From contig CAJTFN010000023.1 of NCBI GenBank assembly GCA_910575815.1, positions 1 through 52,777 of the forward strand: 52,777 nucleotides of DNA, in the 5' to 3' direction. This DNA is from Oscillospiraceae bacterium (GTDB lineage: Bacteria > Bacillota > Clostridia > Oscillospirales > Oscillospiraceae). The position numbers and the translations under genes are program-made. The notes beneath the pieces were generated by a model. The model was given only the letters and a program-made list of their open reading frames with translations, was not told the DNA's origin and searched no databases. Of this stretch, positions 42,435 to 51,254 are shown piece by piece (within the stretch, counting starts at the first letter, position 1; the number at the start of each line of letters is the position of its first letter).

Positions 42435-42474
42435 CGGTTTATTCAGATCGTTTTGAAAGCCAGGCTGTCCCGGG

Positions 42475-43107
42475 TTATTTCGTGCCGAAAATACGGTCTC
42501 CCGCGTCTCCCAGGCCGGGGACAATGTAGCCCTGGTCGTTCAGCCGCTCGTCCACGGCGCCGCAGTAGACATCCACGTCGGGGTGGTTCTTCTGAATACG
42601 CGCAATGCCCTCTGGGGCGGCCAGGAGGACCATCAGCTTAATGCTGGTGCAGCCGTACTCCTTCATAAAGCCGATGGCGGCGTCGGCGCTGCCGCCGGTG
42701 GCCAGCATGGGGTCCACGATCAGGATTTCCCGCTCCGCCACGTCCTTGGGCATCTTGCAGAAATACTTCACCGGTTCCAGGGTTTCCTCGTCGCGGTAAA
42801 GGCCGATGTGCCCGACCCGGGCGCTGGGCACCATCCGCAGTACGCCGTCCACCAGCCCCAGGCCCGCCCGGAGAATGGGCACCACGGCGAACTTCTTGCC
42901 CTTGAGCATGGGGGCGGTGGTTTTGCAGATGGGGGTCTCCACCTCGCAGGTGGTCAGGGGCAGGTCCCGGGTGGCCTCGTAGGTGATGAGCATACCGATT
43001 TCGGAGACCAGCTCCCGGAAGTCCTTGACGCTGGTGTTCTTGTCCCGGAGGATGGTCAGCTTGTGGGCCACCAGGGGGTGATCCATGACGTGTACTTTTC
43101 CGCTCAT
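42475..43107 (-). CDS. upp: Uracil phosphoribosyltransferase
   Basis: Salvages uracil to UMP with PRPP. 210 residues from the ATG at 43107. [39 protein letters not shown], the PRPP loop [14 protein letters not shown] and C-terminal DRIFGTK are typical. The ATG at 43107 has AGGAGA 7 bases upstream; the in-frame TTG at 43113 is less likely. Monocistronic or with the membrane protein gene 31 bases upstream. Confidence 0.96.
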   Translation of the reverse strand: MSGKVHVMDHPLVAHKLTILRDKNTSVKDFRELVSEIGMLITYEATRDLPLTTCEVETPICKTTAPMLKGKKFAVVPILRAGLGLVDGVLRMVPSARVGHIGLYRDEETLEPVKYFCKMPKDVAEREILIVDPMLATGGSADAAIGFMKEYGCTSIKLMVLLAAPEGIARIQKNHPDVDVYCGAVDERLNDQGYIVPGLGDAGDRIFGTK

Positions 43108-43138
43108 AAGCAACTCTCCTATTTAAAAATCAAAATTT

Positions 43139-43444
43139 TCAGGATTTATCATTCAACTTTCCCAGGGCGGACAGCAGGAGCAGGACACTGGCCGCCCAGC
43201 AGAGGCCGAACATGCCAATACTGACCGAGTGGTCGATGGAGGCAATGGACCCCGTGAGGCCCAAACGGTCCCCGAAGAGGCACTTGACCAGGAAAAACAG
43301 CCCCAGGGCCATGGAGAGGACGTGCCCGGCAAAGAGGCCACGGGCGCGCCCCCGCAAGGTGAACCACCCCACGGCGAGCTCCAGCGCGCTGACGGCGATG
43401 CACCCGGCGATGAACAGGGGAATGACTTCCGCTTCAAATGACAT
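43139..43444 (-). CDS. Small membrane protein of unknown function
   Basis: About 101 residues with three or four hydrophobic segments (PLFIAGCIAVSALELAVGW, FAGHVLSMALGLFFLVKCLFG, GLCWAASVLLLLSAL). AAGGAGG is well placed before the ATG at 43444. Lies between tsaB and upp on the minus strand. I do not recognise it; there are no catalytic motifs. Confidence 0.7.
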   Translation of the reverse strand: MSFEAEVIPLFIAGCIAVSALELAVGWFTLRGRARGLFAGHVLSMALGLFFLVKCLFGDRLGLTGSIASIDHSVSIGMFGLCWAASVLLLLSALGKLNDKS

Positions 43445-43465
43445 TCTCACATCCTCCTTATTATA

Positions 43466-44170
43466 TTATGGCCTGTCCGCCCCGCGGGCCCGGAGCCGCT
43501 CCGCCTGGGGCGGCCGCAGGTACACCGGGGCCAGCTCCTGGGCGGAGACCAGAGCTCCGGCCTTTGCCAGCGCCTCCGCCTCCAGGGCCACGGACATGGC
43601 GTTTTGCATGAGGAGATGAGGCGGGGCCAGGCGGCAGGGGAGACCCGCCTCCGTCAAAAAGTCGAAGCACATCCGCCCGCCGTCTCCCAGGATCGTCTTG
43701 GGCCGGGGGTCCGCTTTTAGCTCTTCCGCCAAGTCGGACAGGGCGATGGCCCGGTCCGGCGTGAGGCGGGTAAGGGTCCCGTTTTCCGCGGTGAAGAGGG
43801 TGTTGTAGACTTGCTGCCGCCGGGCGTCCATGGCGCAGATGACCAGCCCGTCAAAAAAGGAGACGTTCCGGGCCAGGGCGGCCAGGGTGGACACCGCCAC
43901 GGCGGGCTTTTCGGCGGCAAAGGCCAGTCCCTTGGCGGCGGAGACGCCGATCCGCACGCCGGTGAAGGAACCGGGGCCCGCCGAGACAGCGATGGCATCC
44001 ATTCCGGCAACGGTGAGACCGGTGTTGCGCAGCAGGCCTTCTACAATGGGCATCAGCGTGCGGCTGTGGGTCAGGCCCGTGTCCTGATAGCCTGAAGCCA
44101 GGACCTTGCCATCCTCGGTGATGGCGGCGGAGACGGCCTTGGCGGCGGTCTCCAGTGCCAGAATTCTCAT
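43466..44170 (-). CDS. tsaB: tRNA threonylcarbamoyladenosine synthesis protein TsaB
   Basis: The scaffold of the TsaBDE complex that makes t6A37 in tRNA. 234 residues of the ASKHA fold: RILALETAAKAVSAAI, YQDTGLTHSRTLMPIV and AVSAGPGSFTGVRIGVSAAKGLAF. The ATG at 44170 overlaps the tsaE stop, with GAAGGAG upstream. The remaining partner tsaD is not in the window. Confidence 0.95.
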   Translation of the reverse strand: MRILALETAAKAVSAAITEDGKVLASGYQDTGLTHSRTLMPIVEGLLRNTGLTVAGMDAIAVSAGPGSFTGVRIGVSAAKGLAFAAEKPAVAVSTLAALARNVSFFDGLVICAMDARRQQVYNTLFTAENGTLTRLTPDRAIALSDLAEELKADPRPKTILGDGGRMCFDFLTEAGLPCRLAPPHLLMQNAMSVALEAEALAKAGALVSAQELAPVYLRPPQAERLRARGADRP

Positions 44171-44598
44171 AGGGGCCCCACTCCTTCTATGATGATGCTT
44201 CGCCAGCCGTCCTCCTGGGGGCAGCGGGCAATGGTGACGGTGACGGTGTTCTCCGGGAGGGCGCTCTCCACGCGCTCGCTCCACTCCACGGCGCAAACGC
44301 CGCCCCGGTCCAGATAGTCCTCCCAGCCGATGTCAAAGAGGTCCCCGGCGTCTTCCAGGCGGTACATGTCGAAGTGAAACAGGGGCAGGCCGGTTCCCTC
44401 ATACTCGTTGACAATGGTAAAGGTGGGGCTGGTCACCCGGCCCCCGAAGCCCAGGCCCCGGGCCAGGCCCCGGGTGAAGGCGGTCTTGCCCATGCCCAAG
44501 TCCCCCCGATAGGCCACCACGGCCCCGGGGGAGAGACGGTTCGCTAGACGGCAGCCCAGGGCTTCGGTCTCGGCCTCGCCATGGGAGATGTATTCCAC
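44167..44598 (-). CDS. tsaE: tRNA threonylcarbamoyladenosine synthesis ATPase TsaE
   Basis: The ATPase of the t6A complex, 143 residues: Walker A GDLGMGKTAFTRGLA, VTSPTFTIVNEYEG and FDMYRLED are typical. First gene of a minus-strand unit with tsaB (4-base overlap), transcribed from a promoter that diverges from the rodA-like gene. Confidence 0.96.
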   Translation of the reverse strand: MEYISHGEAETEALGCRLANRLSPGAVVAYRGDLGMGKTAFTRGLARGLGFGGRVTSPTFTIVNEYEGTGLPLFHFDMYRLEDAGDLFDIGWEDYLDRGGVCAVEWSERVESALPENTVTVTIARCPQEDGWRSIIIEGVGPL

Positions 44599-44635
44599 AG
44601 GCGTTCATCCTTTCGTGTACTTGAAAAGTCAACTT

Positions 44636-44664
44636 ATTGTACCACAATTTGAACAGAGTGTAAA
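44636..44664 (-). promoter_or_regulatory. Promoter of tsaE-tsaB
   Basis: Minus-strand TTTACA (44664-44659), a 17-base spacer and TACAAT (44641-44636), about 40 bases before tsaE. Confidence 0.75.
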
Positions 44665-44679
44665 AACAAATTTCCGGCG

Positions 44680-44708
44680 TTTACAGTTTTTTTTATTTGT
44701 GGTAAGAT
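44680..44708 (+). promoter_or_regulatory. Promoter of the rodA-like gene
   Basis: TTTACA (44680-44685), a 17-base T-rich spacer and TAAGAT (44703-44708). It starts 16 bases from the divergent tsaE promoter. Confidence 0.7.
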
Positions 44709-44836
44709 AAAACCATAGGAACCCTGTGGAAAAGGCGGTCCCGGATCGGATTTCCGGGGAGCGGGAACCTTTGAACCCCATCTCTGGCGGCGGCTCTTCC
44801 AGACCGGCGCTTATGGAAACGAAATTGGAGCGAGAC

Positions 44837-46015
44837 ATGGCAAACCGACTGAAAGCAGTCCTGATTGACTTCATCCAGCAGGCTGACCTGGTGCTGCTGG
44901 GCCTTTGCAGCACCGCCACGCTGTATGGTATCGTGCTGGTGTTCAGCGCCACGAGGTACATGGACCCCGACATGAGGACCCGGCGCATGATTATTCAGAC
45001 CGTGGCCCTGATTTTGGGGGTCTGCGTCTATATTTTCTTCTCCATGCTGGACCTGGAGTCCATCACACGGAAGTGGAAGTGGATTTTGGCCTTTAACGTG
45101 GTCTTCATACTTCTGCTGCGGACCCCCTTCGGTGTCAGCGGAAATACCGGCAACCGGGCCTGGCTGAAATTCCCCCTGATTCCCTTTCAGATCGGCCCCG
45201 CCGAGGTGGTAAAGATCACCTTCGTCCTTCTGCTGGCCAAGCAGATAGAGTGGCTCTGGGAGGAGAAGGAGGATTTGAAATCCTTTCCCTCCGCCCTCTT
45301 TGTGGCGGGCCACACCTTCGGCCTCTGCGGGCTCTATTTCCTGGTCTCCGGCGATATGGGCAATGGCCTGGTGTTTGTGTTCATCTTCTTGTGCATGGCC
45401 TTCGTGGCGGGCTTTGCCCTGCGGTGGTTTTTGCTGTTCTTCGCGGCGGGAGGGGGAGCCTTCGCCCTGGCGTGGGCGCTGGACCTGATTTATCCCTACA
45501 TGAAAAAGCGCTTCATCGTCCTCTTTGACCACAGCTTCGAGCCCTTGAACACAGGCTGGCAGCAGACCCGGAGCCTGCTGGCCATTGGCTCCGGCGGTGT
45601 ATACGGGCAGGGCTACCTCAGCGGAAATCTGACCCAGAGCGGCAGCACCTCCCTTCCCGCCAAGCAGACGGACCTGATCTTTGCCGTGGCGGGAGAGGAG
45701 CTGGGGCTCTTCGGGTGCATCGCCATTATGGCGCTGCTGGCCCTGATTATCTTCCGGATTCTTCTGGTAGCCCGGAAGGCCCGAACGCCCTTTTATCGCT
45801 ATGTCTGCGTAGGCATGGCGTCCATTCTGATTTTCCAGACCATCATCAACATCGGCATGTGTCTCTTCGTCATGCCCACCATCGGCATTACGCTGCCCTT
45901 TTTCAGCTATGGCGGGTCCTCCATTGTCACGCTGTATATGGCCATGGGGGTGGTGTCGGGCATCAAGAAACGGTCCCCGGAGATGAGGAGAGTGGCGAGA
46001 TCCCCGTTGAGGTAA
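44837..46015 (+). CDS. RodA/FtsW/SpoVE family peptidoglycan glycosyltransferase
   Basis: A SEDS-family membrane polymerase that links lipid II disaccharides, normally paired with a class B PBP. 392 residues, about ten membrane segments. Family motifs: SGNTGNRAWLKFP, FQIGPAEVVKITFVLLLAK, VSGDMGNGLVF (with the conserved Asp), AVAGEELGLFG and LPFFSYGGSSIV near the end. The ATG at 44837 follows TTGGAG; ATGs upstream at 44813 and 44726 lack sites. No PBP partner is adjacent, so elongation (RodA) versus division or sporulation (FtsW/SpoVE) is not settled. Confidence 0.92.
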   Translation: MANRLKAVLIDFIQQADLVLLGLCSTATLYGIVLVFSATRYMDPDMRTRRMIIQTVALILGVCVYIFFSMLDLESITRKWKWILAFNVVFILLLRTPFGVSGNTGNRAWLKFPLIPFQIGPAEVVKITFVLLLAKQIEWLWEEKEDLKSFPSALFVAGHTFGLCGLYFLVSGDMGNGLVFVFIFLCMAFVAGFALRWFLLFFAAGGGAFALAWALDLIYPYMKKRFIVLFDHSFEPLNTGWQQTRSLLAIGSGGVYGQGYLSGNLTQSGSTSLPAKQTDLIFAVAGEELGLFGCIAIMALLALIIFRILLVARKARTPFYRYVCVGMASILIFQTIINIGMCLFVMPTIGITLPFFSYGGSSIVTLYMAMGVVSGIKKRSPEMRRVARSPLR

Positions 46016-46053
46016 TGGGAAGCCCGGAGTTTAGAATTAAGAATTCAGATAAT

Positions 46054-46087
46054 GGCGGCTGGTACGTAAGCACCAGCCGCCGTTTTG
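46054..46087 (+). terminator. Terminator of the rodA-like gene
   Basis: A perfect 10-bp stem (GGCGGCTGGT / ACCAGCCGCC) with an 8-base loop, followed by GTTTTGTC, 38 bases after the stop. Confidence 0.8.
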
Positions 46088-46269
46088 TCATTCGGGATAG
46101 AAGGGGATCTCGCCATATGCGCTCCGAGAGACGCTCCGGCAATCGGAAGTGCCGCTGGAGCAGGCCGGCTTTCGCCCCGGAGAGGGCCTGGGCGGCGGTT
46201 TTTCGCATAATTTCATAGAATGGGAAAACACTACTCTTGTACCAATTCATACAGGAGGATGATTTTCCT

Positions 46270-47247
46270 ATGAAACACCATCTCACAAGAGCCGCCGTCC
46301 TGCTCCTGGCGGCCGCATTGCTTACGGGCAGCGCCTCGGCGCTGTTCGGAAAAAAGACCGAGGCCGCGCCCCCGGCGGGCACGCCTCAGGTCTGGGACCT
46401 GGAGATCCGCACCTATCGGGACATCCCCGGACAGGGACAGTTCCTGGCGTCGGATCCGGAGGGGGACGAGATGACCTTTGCCCTGGCGGAGGAGCCCCGG
46501 AAGGGCGCCGTAGTCATTGAGGGCGACAGCTTCACCTATACCCCCGATGAGGGCATTACCGGCAGCGACCGCTTCTCCTACACTGCCACGGACAGCCAGG
46601 GCCATGTTTCGGCTCCGGCCAAGGTCAGCGTGTCCATTGACAAGACACGCTCCGGCGTCACCTACGCGGACACGGAGGGCTGCCCCGCCGCCTGCGCCGC
46701 CCAGAGCCTGGCGGAAGATGGGATTTTTACCGGCGGAAGAATCGGCGATTTATACTATTTCCAGCCGGACCAGCCGGTGTCCCGGAGCGAGTTCCTGGCC
46801 ATGGCCCTGGAGACCGCGGGCCGGGAGGTTACCGGCGTTACGATGACGGGCTTTTGTGACGACGACGCCATTCCCACTTGGGCCAAGGCCTATGCCGCTG
46901 CCGCGGCAGCGGATGGCGTGATTCAGGGCAGTCTCACCAGCCAGGGTGTGGCCTTCCGGGGAGACGAGGCGGTCAGCTTTAACGAGGCCGCCACGATTCT
47001 GGACCGGGTGCTGAATCTGGGGGACGTGGACCTGGACGTGTGGTACGCGGACCGGGCGGCGACGCCCTCCTGGGCGGCTCAGGCCGTGGGGAATATGGAG
47101 GCTGTCAATGTGTTTTCCGTTGGCAGCTTTGGCAGCCAGACCATGGAACAGGCCGTGACCCGCGCGGATGCCGCGCAGATGCTGGAAGCCGCCGGAGTGC
47201 TTCTGAAGGGCGAGGAGCCGAAGGGGCTCTTTGGATGGCTCGGTTAA
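46270..47247 (+). CDS. Secreted SLH-domain surface protein with Ig/cadherin-like domain
   Basis: A 325-residue exported protein. A signal peptide (MKHHLTRAAVLLLAAALL...ASA) precedes an Ig/cadherin-like beta domain (about 30-130, with SDPEGDEMTFAL and GSDRFSYTATDSQGHVSAP) and about three SLH-type modules (from about 135; each has a DxxxxxWAxxAV- or SRSEFLAMA-like segment). SLH modules hold proteins to cell-wall pyruvylated glycans. AGGAGG lies 11 bases before the ATG. The beta domain resembles those in adhesins, but no ligand can be named. Confidence 0.85.
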   Translation: MKHHLTRAAVLLLAAALLTGSASALFGKKTEAAPPAGTPQVWDLEIRTYRDIPGQGQFLASDPEGDEMTFALAEEPRKGAVVIEGDSFTYTPDEGITGSDRFSYTATDSQGHVSAPAKVSVSIDKTRSGVTYADTEGCPAACAAQSLAEDGIFTGGRIGDLYYFQPDQPVSRSEFLAMALETAGREVTGVTMTGFCDDDAIPTWAKAYAAAAAADGVIQGSLTSQGVAFRGDEAVSFNEAATILDRVLNLGDVDLDVWYADRAATPSWAAQAVGNMEAVNVFSVGSFGSQTMEQAVTRADAAQMLEAAGVLLKGEEPKGLFGWLG

Positions 47248-47266
47248 GCGCTGGATTCGAGAGGGA

Positions 47267-47292
47267 GGCCCGCCGGGAGACCGGCGGGCCTT
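47267..47292 (+). terminator. Terminator of the SLH protein gene
   Basis: A 10-bp perfect GC stem (GGCCCGCCGG / CCGGCGGGCC) with loop GAGA and only a short T pair following, so efficiency is uncertain. Confidence 0.6.
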
Positions 47293-47465
47293 CTGCGTGA
47301 GCGGTGGGCACCATGGGCGCGGGCTGGTTGGGGATTTTTTGTTGTTGGGGGAGAGGAAGCGCTTGCGCGGCGGCGGAGATTTGCGGGATGGGCAGTGAAA
47401 TGGTCAGGGGAAGAGAGTGCGTCTGTGGCTGCGAAAAAATTTTAAAAGAAATTTTAAATTAGGGC

Positions 47466-47494
47466 TTGCATTTTCTGGCGAAGTATGCTAATCT
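47466..47494 (+). promoter_or_regulatory. Promoter of tRNA-Pro
   Basis: TTGCAT (47466-47471), a 17-base spacer and TAATCT (47489-47494), 30 bases before the tRNA. Confidence 0.6.
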
Positions 47495-47524
47495 ATATAA
47501 GCTGACGTGAGTGAGCAGATATTT

Positions 47525-47599
<75 letters not shown>

Positions 47600-47600
<1 letters not shown>

Positions 47601-47635
47601 AAGCCTTGAAACTACTAGGTTTCAGGGCTTTTTTT
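47600..47635 (+). terminator. Terminator after tRNA-Pro
   Basis: AAAGCC-T-TGAAAC pairs with GTTTCA-G-GGCTTT, followed by TTTTTCTTTT. The stem begins with the final A of CCA. Confidence 0.88.
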
Positions 47636-47704
47636 CTTTTCCACTTCTCAAAAGTTGAACACTTGACTGAACTATAATTTTTACTTAGTCAAGGAGGCAC
47701 CAAA

Positions 47705-48649
47705 ATGAGAAGGCCAGCTAATCAAAGAATCAAAATGCAGAATAAAAGTGATACAGCAATAGTAAACTTCTTTCCTCAATATCTAACCTCCTGTAGCGCA
47801 AGGGGATTTTCGCAAAGCACTATAAACACCTATAAGACACACTTAAATTGTATGGCAAATTACCTAGATACTTCTATGCCTCTATCTTCTCTTTCTAAAT
47901 CTGACGTTGAAACGGCTATAGATTTTATGAGGGAAAAAGGATTAGCACATAATTCCATAGCTAGTTATATGCGTTCTTTTAGGGCTTTTATTAGTTGGTG
48001 TAATGAGGAAAATTATTGTAATCTTACTATTCCTTCCTTTGCTCAACAAGAAACAACAAAAGATACTTATAGCGATGAAGAATTAAAAGCACTTTTGAAA
48101 AAGCCTGATTCTAATTGTTCTTTTCCTGAGTTTAGAAATTGGATTATTATTTTATTTCTTTTAAATTGTGGCTGTCGATCTGCTACAATTAGAAATATTA
48201 AAAACAAGGATATTGATTTAGAATCCAAACAAGTTATTTTCAGACATACCAAAAACAAAAAAATTCAGGTTCTTCCTCTTAGCTCAACATTAGTTACTAA
48301 TCTTAAAAAATACATTGGAATTAGACAGGGTGAACCAGACGATTATTTATTCTGTACTGAAACCGGAGAACAATTTAGCAAAGATGGATTAAGTACAGCA
48401 ATAGAAAGATACAATAAATCCAGAGGAGTTAATAAAACCTCCATTCATATGTTTAGACATACATTTGCTAAAAAATATCTTATTGATTGTGGCGGAAATG
48501 CTTTAACTCTTCAAAAGCTGTTAGGACATAGTACGTTGGAAATGACTAAACATTACTGCAATATTTTTGATGCCGATATAGCAAAAGGTTATGATAGTGT
48601 TTCTCCGCTTGAAAGAATGGTGAGTAAAGCAGAGAAAATTAAAAAATAA
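47705..48649 (+). CDS. Tyrosine recombinase/integrase, AT-rich
   Basis: A site-specific recombinase of 314 residues. N-terminal SAM-like core-binding domain (about 20-110, FSQSTINTYKTHLNCMANYL) and a catalytic domain: Arg in CGCRSATIRNI, Lys in HTKNKKIQVLP, HxxR in HMFRHTFAKKYL, His in LLGHSTLEMTKHYC with the Tyr nucleophile in that segment. AGGAGG precedes the ATG. Its GC is roughly 33%, against about 60% in the host genes on the left, which marks transfer. Position after tRNA-Pro suggests it integrated the island. Whether it is still active is not known. Confidence 0.92.
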   Translation: MRRPANQRIKMQNKSDTAIVNFFPQYLTSCSARGFSQSTINTYKTHLNCMANYLDTSMPLSSLSKSDVETAIDFMREKGLAHNSIASYMRSFRAFISWCNEENYCNLTIPSFAQQETTKDTYSDEELKALLKKPDSNCSFPEFRNWIIILFLLNCGCRSATIRNIKNKDIDLESKQVIFRHTKNKKIQVLPLSSTLVTNLKKYIGIRQGEPDDYLFCTETGEQFSKDGLSTAIERYNKSRGVNKTSIHMFRHTFAKKYLIDCGGNALTLQKLLGHSTLEMTKHYCNIFDADIAKGYDSVSPLERMVSKAEKIKK

Positions 48650-48683
48650 AATTTGTAATAATAAATAAAAAAATTTTAATTTG

Positions 48684-48748
48684 AGCCGTAAGGGAAGTTT
48701 ATGGGTAATTACACCCATCATGAATAACATCCCTTACGGCTATTTTTT
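48684..48748 (+). terminator. Terminator of the integrase gene
   Basis: A 12-bp perfect outer stem (AGCCGTAAGGGA / TCCCTTACGGCT) with an inner ATGGGT / ACCCAT hairpin in the loop, followed by ATTTTTTTATTC. Confidence 0.85.
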
Positions 48749-49026
48749 TATTCTTCTTTCCTATATTCTTTTTCTAAATAATCTAATCTGGTATCAATTT
48801 TAATTAATGTAGCATTAAAACTATTTAATGATTCTCCAAATTTGTCAATCTGTTCATATAGTTTATTTTCTCTTTCTTTACTATCTTGTTCCAGTCTTTG
48901 CATTTGCTGTTTCATATCTTCTCTACTATCTTTCCAGACTTTATAAACGAACCAGCTTAAACCCAGAACACATACAATTGGAAAACCAAGAGTAGTAATT
49001 AATTGCTATACTGTATTGAAGTCCAT
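48748..49026 (-). pseudogene. Holin-like (BhlA/UviB-type) gene with amber stop at codon 7
   Basis: A minus-strand frame of 93 codons that would encode a short membrane protein: N-terminal hydrophobic segment (QLITTLGFPIVCVLGLSWFV) then a charged coiled coil (ENKLYEQIDKFGESLN region) ending EYRKEE. The architecture fits small phage holin or bacteriocin-associated UviB/BhlA proteins. After MDFNTV there is an in-frame TAG (49008-49006); the remainder is intact. A GGTGG-type site and a promoter lie upstream. It is either a fresh nonsense mutation, a sequencing error, or a readthrough/alternative-start case. AT-rich like the integrase. Confidence 0.6.
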
Positions 49027-49123
49027 TATTTCACCACCCTTGACATAAAATTTTTTAAAAAGATTTATTTATAATTAAAATTAAAAAAATTTTCAGAAAA
49101 GAGTTTAAAAGGTCTCTGGTTAA

Positions 49124-49151
49124 ATTATACTACCCCTGTTTTGCAACTCAA
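49124..49151 (-). promoter_or_regulatory. Promoter for the holin-like pseudogene
   Basis: Minus-strand TTGAGT (49151-49146), a 16-base spacer and TATAAT (49129-49124), about 100 bases upstream of the frame. The rest of 49027-49358 is AT-rich, with no gene that I can see. Confidence 0.65.
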
Positions 49152-49358
49152 TTTAAAAAATTTTTTATTATAACTAAAATTGCAATTAAATTAACTGTAG
49201 AAACATCTTTAAGACACATCTACTTCTAAGTGCTGTTATTCCAACGGTTTAAGCAGTAGTAAGAAGTGGATAAAAGCGTGGAAATGTAGACAACTCATAT
49301 TTTATTCCTATGTTATTCATATACAGTCATTCCTACACTTCCGAGGAGAGGATTTACC

Positions 49359-49544
49359 ATGCAAGAAATCTTATATTTATGCGACGGCAACGTGGAAACT
49401 TGCTCGAAAACCGGCTGCTACAAAAGAGGTCGGGAATGTCGGCATACCACAGACGTTGCCCATGCGATAAACCCGGAGAACAGTCGCAGGTTTGTTCCTG
49501 ATGAAGCAGGAAACCTTTGGGAGACTGAACCTGAGGAGAAATAG
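49359..49544 (+). CDS. Small Cys-rich mobile-element protein (61 residues)
   Basis: A short protein with five cysteines (YLCDGNVETCSKTGCYK, then GRECRHTTD). The pattern suggests a small metal-binding module. Similar short Cys-rich proteins are, from memory, common on clostridial phages and conjugative elements; their function is unknown. GAGGAGAGG lies before the ATG and a hairpin terminator follows. GC is higher than in the integrase block. Confidence 0.65.
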   Translation: MQEILYLCDGNVETCSKTGCYKRGRECRHTTDVAHAINPENSRRFVPDEAGNLWETEPEEK

Positions 49545-49563
49545 TATTCAGTCGGAAAAGAAA

Positions 49564-49597
49564 CCGCCCTTGACCGTTGGTGGCAGTCAGGGGCGGC
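49564..49597. terminator. Hairpin after the Cys-rich gene
   Basis: CCGCCC-TTGAC pairs with GTCA-GGGGCGG (11 bp with one bulge), followed by CTTTGTG. It lies between convergent small genes. Confidence 0.65.
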
Positions 49598-49610
49598 TTT
49601 GTGTTCGTTC

Positions 49611-49802
49611 TTAAGCCATATCAGGCTCGGGTGCGAGAACCCCAGCCTTTAGGCCATATTTCAAGGCTTTTCCGGTTTGCTTGTTTGCAGACGAGTAATG
49701 CGCTTTAGCAAATCGCCAAGCCTCAGCAGGATGTGCGTCGGTATACGCATCGGCCTCGTCAAGAGACATACGTCTGATTTCTTCGTTTGTCAATCTGGCC
49801 AT
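49611..49802 (-). CDS. Small hypothetical protein (63 residues)
   Basis: A helical, charged protein (ARLTNEEIRRMSLDEADAY, then HPAEAWRFAKAHYSSANKQ). GGAGGG lies 8 bases before the ATG, so it looks expressed. No membrane segment or metal motif. It sits between the Cys-rich gene and the second integrase and is probably element cargo; I do not recognise it. Confidence 0.6.
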   Translation of the reverse strand: MARLTNEEIRRMSLDEADAYTDAHPAEAWRFAKAHYSSANKQTGKALKYGLKAGVLAPEPDMA

Positions 49803-49965
49803 AGAGCTTTCCCTCCTTTCCGATTGAATAGTGTTTCTCCTGGATTATCACCTCCGGCTCAACTGTGCTTTTTTCTCCTTTCCTGGACACTATACTCCGG
49901 TTCATGTCCAAAGTCAATCCGATACGCATGGGGGCGTTGTCAAAAATTTCCGCCCATCGCGCACC

Positions 49966-51201
49966 CTATTTTATTTTTTCGATTTCCTGTTTAAGCCACT
50001 CAAACTCTCGCTGGGTATAGACCTTTTCGGTGATGTCCGAAATCTTGTGGCCGACCATATATTTGATGGCATACTCGTCAACCCCGGCCTTTTTACAAGC
50101 TGTGACGAAGTGCTTTCTACCATCGTGCGGACGATGCTCAGGATTTAGCTTCAGCTCCTCACGAACCATACCAAAGCCCTTTTGATATCGCTGATAGGTC
50201 ATCATCGTAGGTTTACCGCTTCGGCCATCCGTACAGTTGAATAAATACTTACTGCCGATTGCCAGAGCCTCTTTATATCTTCGCTCAACAAGAGGGCGTA
50301 TTCTTGAATGGATGGGAACGACCCGGTCCATGCCGGCGTCAGTTTTCATGCCGCCTTTGAACGTCCATCTTTCAAGGTCTATATTGTCCAGCTCCAGCAG
50401 GCCGAGCTCCTGGGGACGCCAGCCTGAGTAACATTGGATCAGCATGGCATCTACAAACCGTTTGTCATCGACATGGGCCCAGAGCCGCCCCATCTCTTCT
50501 TCAGTAAAGGACATATGCTCTTTCTTCACCGTCTGGATCTCTTTGATGATTTCTTCAGTCAGATTAAATGTGCGAGAGTAGTTCCGGTCAACCAGCTCAT
50601 ACTCAAGGGCATAGTCCAGCATGAGATTGAACAGGGATTTGATTTTGTTCTTCATGGACGCACTGGGATGCTGCTTTCTCCCCCTGACAACTGCTGTCCC
50701 CTCCTCCATGCAGCCTTTGACGTGCCTGGCACGAATGTCTTTCACTCGCATGTTGTAGACCGCTGAGCAATATGCCCAGGCCGAGGTAACAGCCCGGACG
50801 CTCCCATCTGCTTTCAGGGTCTTAAAATATTCTTCTGTCCATTTGACATAAAGCTCTTTGACTGTGATGGACGGCTCCAAGTCATAAGGGTTTTTGTTAT
50901 ACTCCACAAGGGCTGCATAGGCATCATTGTAAGTTGGAAAATATGACTCTGGTTTAAGGGGTCTGCAAATAGGCTTCCCCTCAGGGGTCTTACCAACCGT
51001 GACCATTGCTCTGAATGGCTTGCGAAGATTGTTCGTTTTTATTTCGCTGATCTGTCCAAAGCCATTTGGGAGGCGTCGTCGTTTATTGTTTTTGGCACGA
51101 GGTTTTCGTTTGGCGGTTGGCTGCATCGGGTAACCGCAGTGAGGACAGGCCGGAGCCTTATCACTGACTTGCAGCTCGCACTCAGGACATTTGATAAGCA
51201 T
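49966..51201 (-). CDS. Zinc-ribbon tyrosine recombinase (phage/ICE integrase)
   Basis: A 411-residue integrase with an N-terminal zinc ribbon (CPECELQVSDKAPACPHCG), a basic linker, an AP2/SAM-like core-binding region (about 110-230) and a catalytic domain: Arg in CYSGWRPQELGLL, HxxR in HRPHDGRKHFV, His in YMVGHKISDITEKVYTQ with the Tyr nucleophile. All catalytic residues are present. The ATG at 51201 is chosen because GGAGGTG lies upstream and the zinc ribbon begins there. It is unlike the first integrase in sequence, base composition and strand, so it likely belongs to a separate mobile element. Confidence 0.9.
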   Translation of the reverse strand: MLIKCPECELQVSDKAPACPHCGYPMQPTAKRKPRAKNNKRRRLPNGFGQISEIKTNNLRKPFRAMVTVGKTPEGKPICRPLKPESYFPTYNDAYAALVEYNKNPYDLEPSITVKELYVKWTEEYFKTLKADGSVRAVTSAWAYCSAVYNMRVKDIRARHVKGCMEEGTAVVRGRKQHPSASMKNKIKSLFNLMLDYALEYELVDRNYSRTFNLTEEIIKEIQTVKKEHMSFTEEEMGRLWAHVDDKRFVDAMLIQCYSGWRPQELGLLELDNIDLERWTFKGGMKTDAGMDRVVPIHSRIRPLVERRYKEALAIGSKYLFNCTDGRSGKPTMMTYQRYQKGFGMVREELKLNPEHRPHDGRKHFVTACKKAGVDEYAIKYMVGHKISDITEKVYTQREFEWLKQEIEKIK

Positions 51202-51254
51202 GATTGACACCTCCGCAGAAATAGCAATGGCTGTTATGGAAGGAGTGAACAACT

